Below are positions 5,616 to 5,715 of a stretch of DNA of 5,715 nt, in pieces. The DNA comes from JBBDSJ01 sp040905025 (GTDB lineage: Bacteria; Pseudomonadota; Gammaproteobacteria; Methylohalomonadales; Methylohalomonadaceae). Location: positions 1-5,715 of the forward strand of contig JBBDSJ010000080.1 in assembly GCA_040905025.1 (NCBI GenBank). The letters run 5' to 3'. The translations under genes and the position numbers were made by a program. Each line of letters starts with the position of its first letter. The first letter of the stretch is position 1. Below the pieces are notes generated by a model. The model ran no database searches. It had not been told where the DNA came from and saw nothing but the letters and a program-made list of their open reading frames with translations.

Positions 5616-5648
5616 AACTAACAACATACAGTTTTTAGCTCGCAGCCC

Positions 5649-5652
5649 GGAG
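5649..5652 (+). promoter_or_regulatory. Ribosome binding site of tuf
   Basis: GGAG (5649-5652) with a 7-nt spacing to ATG 5660. It is the clearest Shine-Dalgarno in the window, fitting for a very highly expressed gene, and it fixes the start codon. Confidence 0.85.
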
Positions 5653-5659
5653 ATGCGCT

Positions 5660-5715
5660 ATGTCTAAGGAAAAATTCGAACGCAACAAGCCGCATGTAAA
5701 TGTGGGAACGATTGG
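5660..5715 (+). CDS. tuf: Elongation factor Tu (5' end only)
   Basis: EF-Tu is the GTPase that brings aminoacyl-tRNA to the ribosome. Only 18 complete codons and two bases of the next are inside the window. The translation MSKEKFERNKPHVNVGTI is the typical EF-Tu N-terminus, with KPHVNVGTIG leading into the first GTP-binding motif just beyond the edge. The location after tRNA-Tyr, tRNA-Gly and tRNA-Thr is the classical tufB arrangement. Transcription probably comes from the promoter at 4893-4921, passing the hairpins between the tRNAs. I see no separate promoter in 5616-5648. Whether a second tuf gene exists elsewhere cannot be seen here. Confidence 0.96.
   Translation, partial: MSKEKFERNKPHVNVGTI

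Overview
The window looks like chromosomal housekeeping DNA from a gammaproteobacterium. The gene order dprA - smg - topA - tsaC, followed by tRNA-Tyr, tRNA-Gly, tRNA-Thr and tuf, combines two arrangements known from that class: the dprA-smg-(yrdD)-tsaC locus and the tyrU-glyT-thrT-tufB operon of Escherichia coli. A complete topA stands where E. coli has the small zinc-ribbon gene yrdD. This is the arrangement I associate from memory with Xanthomonadales/Chromatiales-like lineages. I cannot name the genus from the sequence.

Layout. Positions 1-188 are an AT-rich intergenic region with two hairpins and no clear gene. Positions 189-4858 hold four genes on the + strand: dprA (DNA uptake and recombination mediator), smg (DUF494, function unknown), topA (type IA topoisomerase without zinc ribbons) and tsaC (threonylcarbamoyl-AMP synthase for the tRNA modification t6A). 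dprA and smg are 3 bp apart, topA follows after 93 bp and tsaC after 23 bp, so dprA-smg and topA-tsaC are probably co-transcribed.

A sigma70-type promoter with a GC-rich discriminator (-35 at 4893, -10 at 4916) then starts a stable-RNA/translation operon: tRNA-Tyr(GTA), tRNA-Gly(TCC), tRNA-Thr(GGT) and the first 18 complete codons of tuf (EF-Tu), which is cut by the window edge. All three tRNAs fold completely and encode their own CCA ends.

The unusual material lies in the spacers of this tRNA operon. After tRNA-Gly and again after tRNA-Thr there are perfect inverted repeats (18 bp and 16 bp) built from tandem 7-base units of the form NAAAGNN, mostly NAAAGTN. Between tRNA-Gly and tRNA-Thr lies a truncated second copy of the tRNA-Thr 5' end (acceptor strand plus complete D arm, 25 nt). 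It is followed by a GC-rich segment of about 120 bp that folds into three successive hairpins, each with GGATG at or beside its apical loop. A GGATG hairpin with the same 8-base core (CATGGATG) sits on the minus strand upstream of dprA, so this may be a dispersed repeat family. The GGA-in-loop design resembles binding sites of the RNA-binding protein CsrA/RsmA. A sponge RNA cut from the tRNA precursor is a testable idea but unproven.
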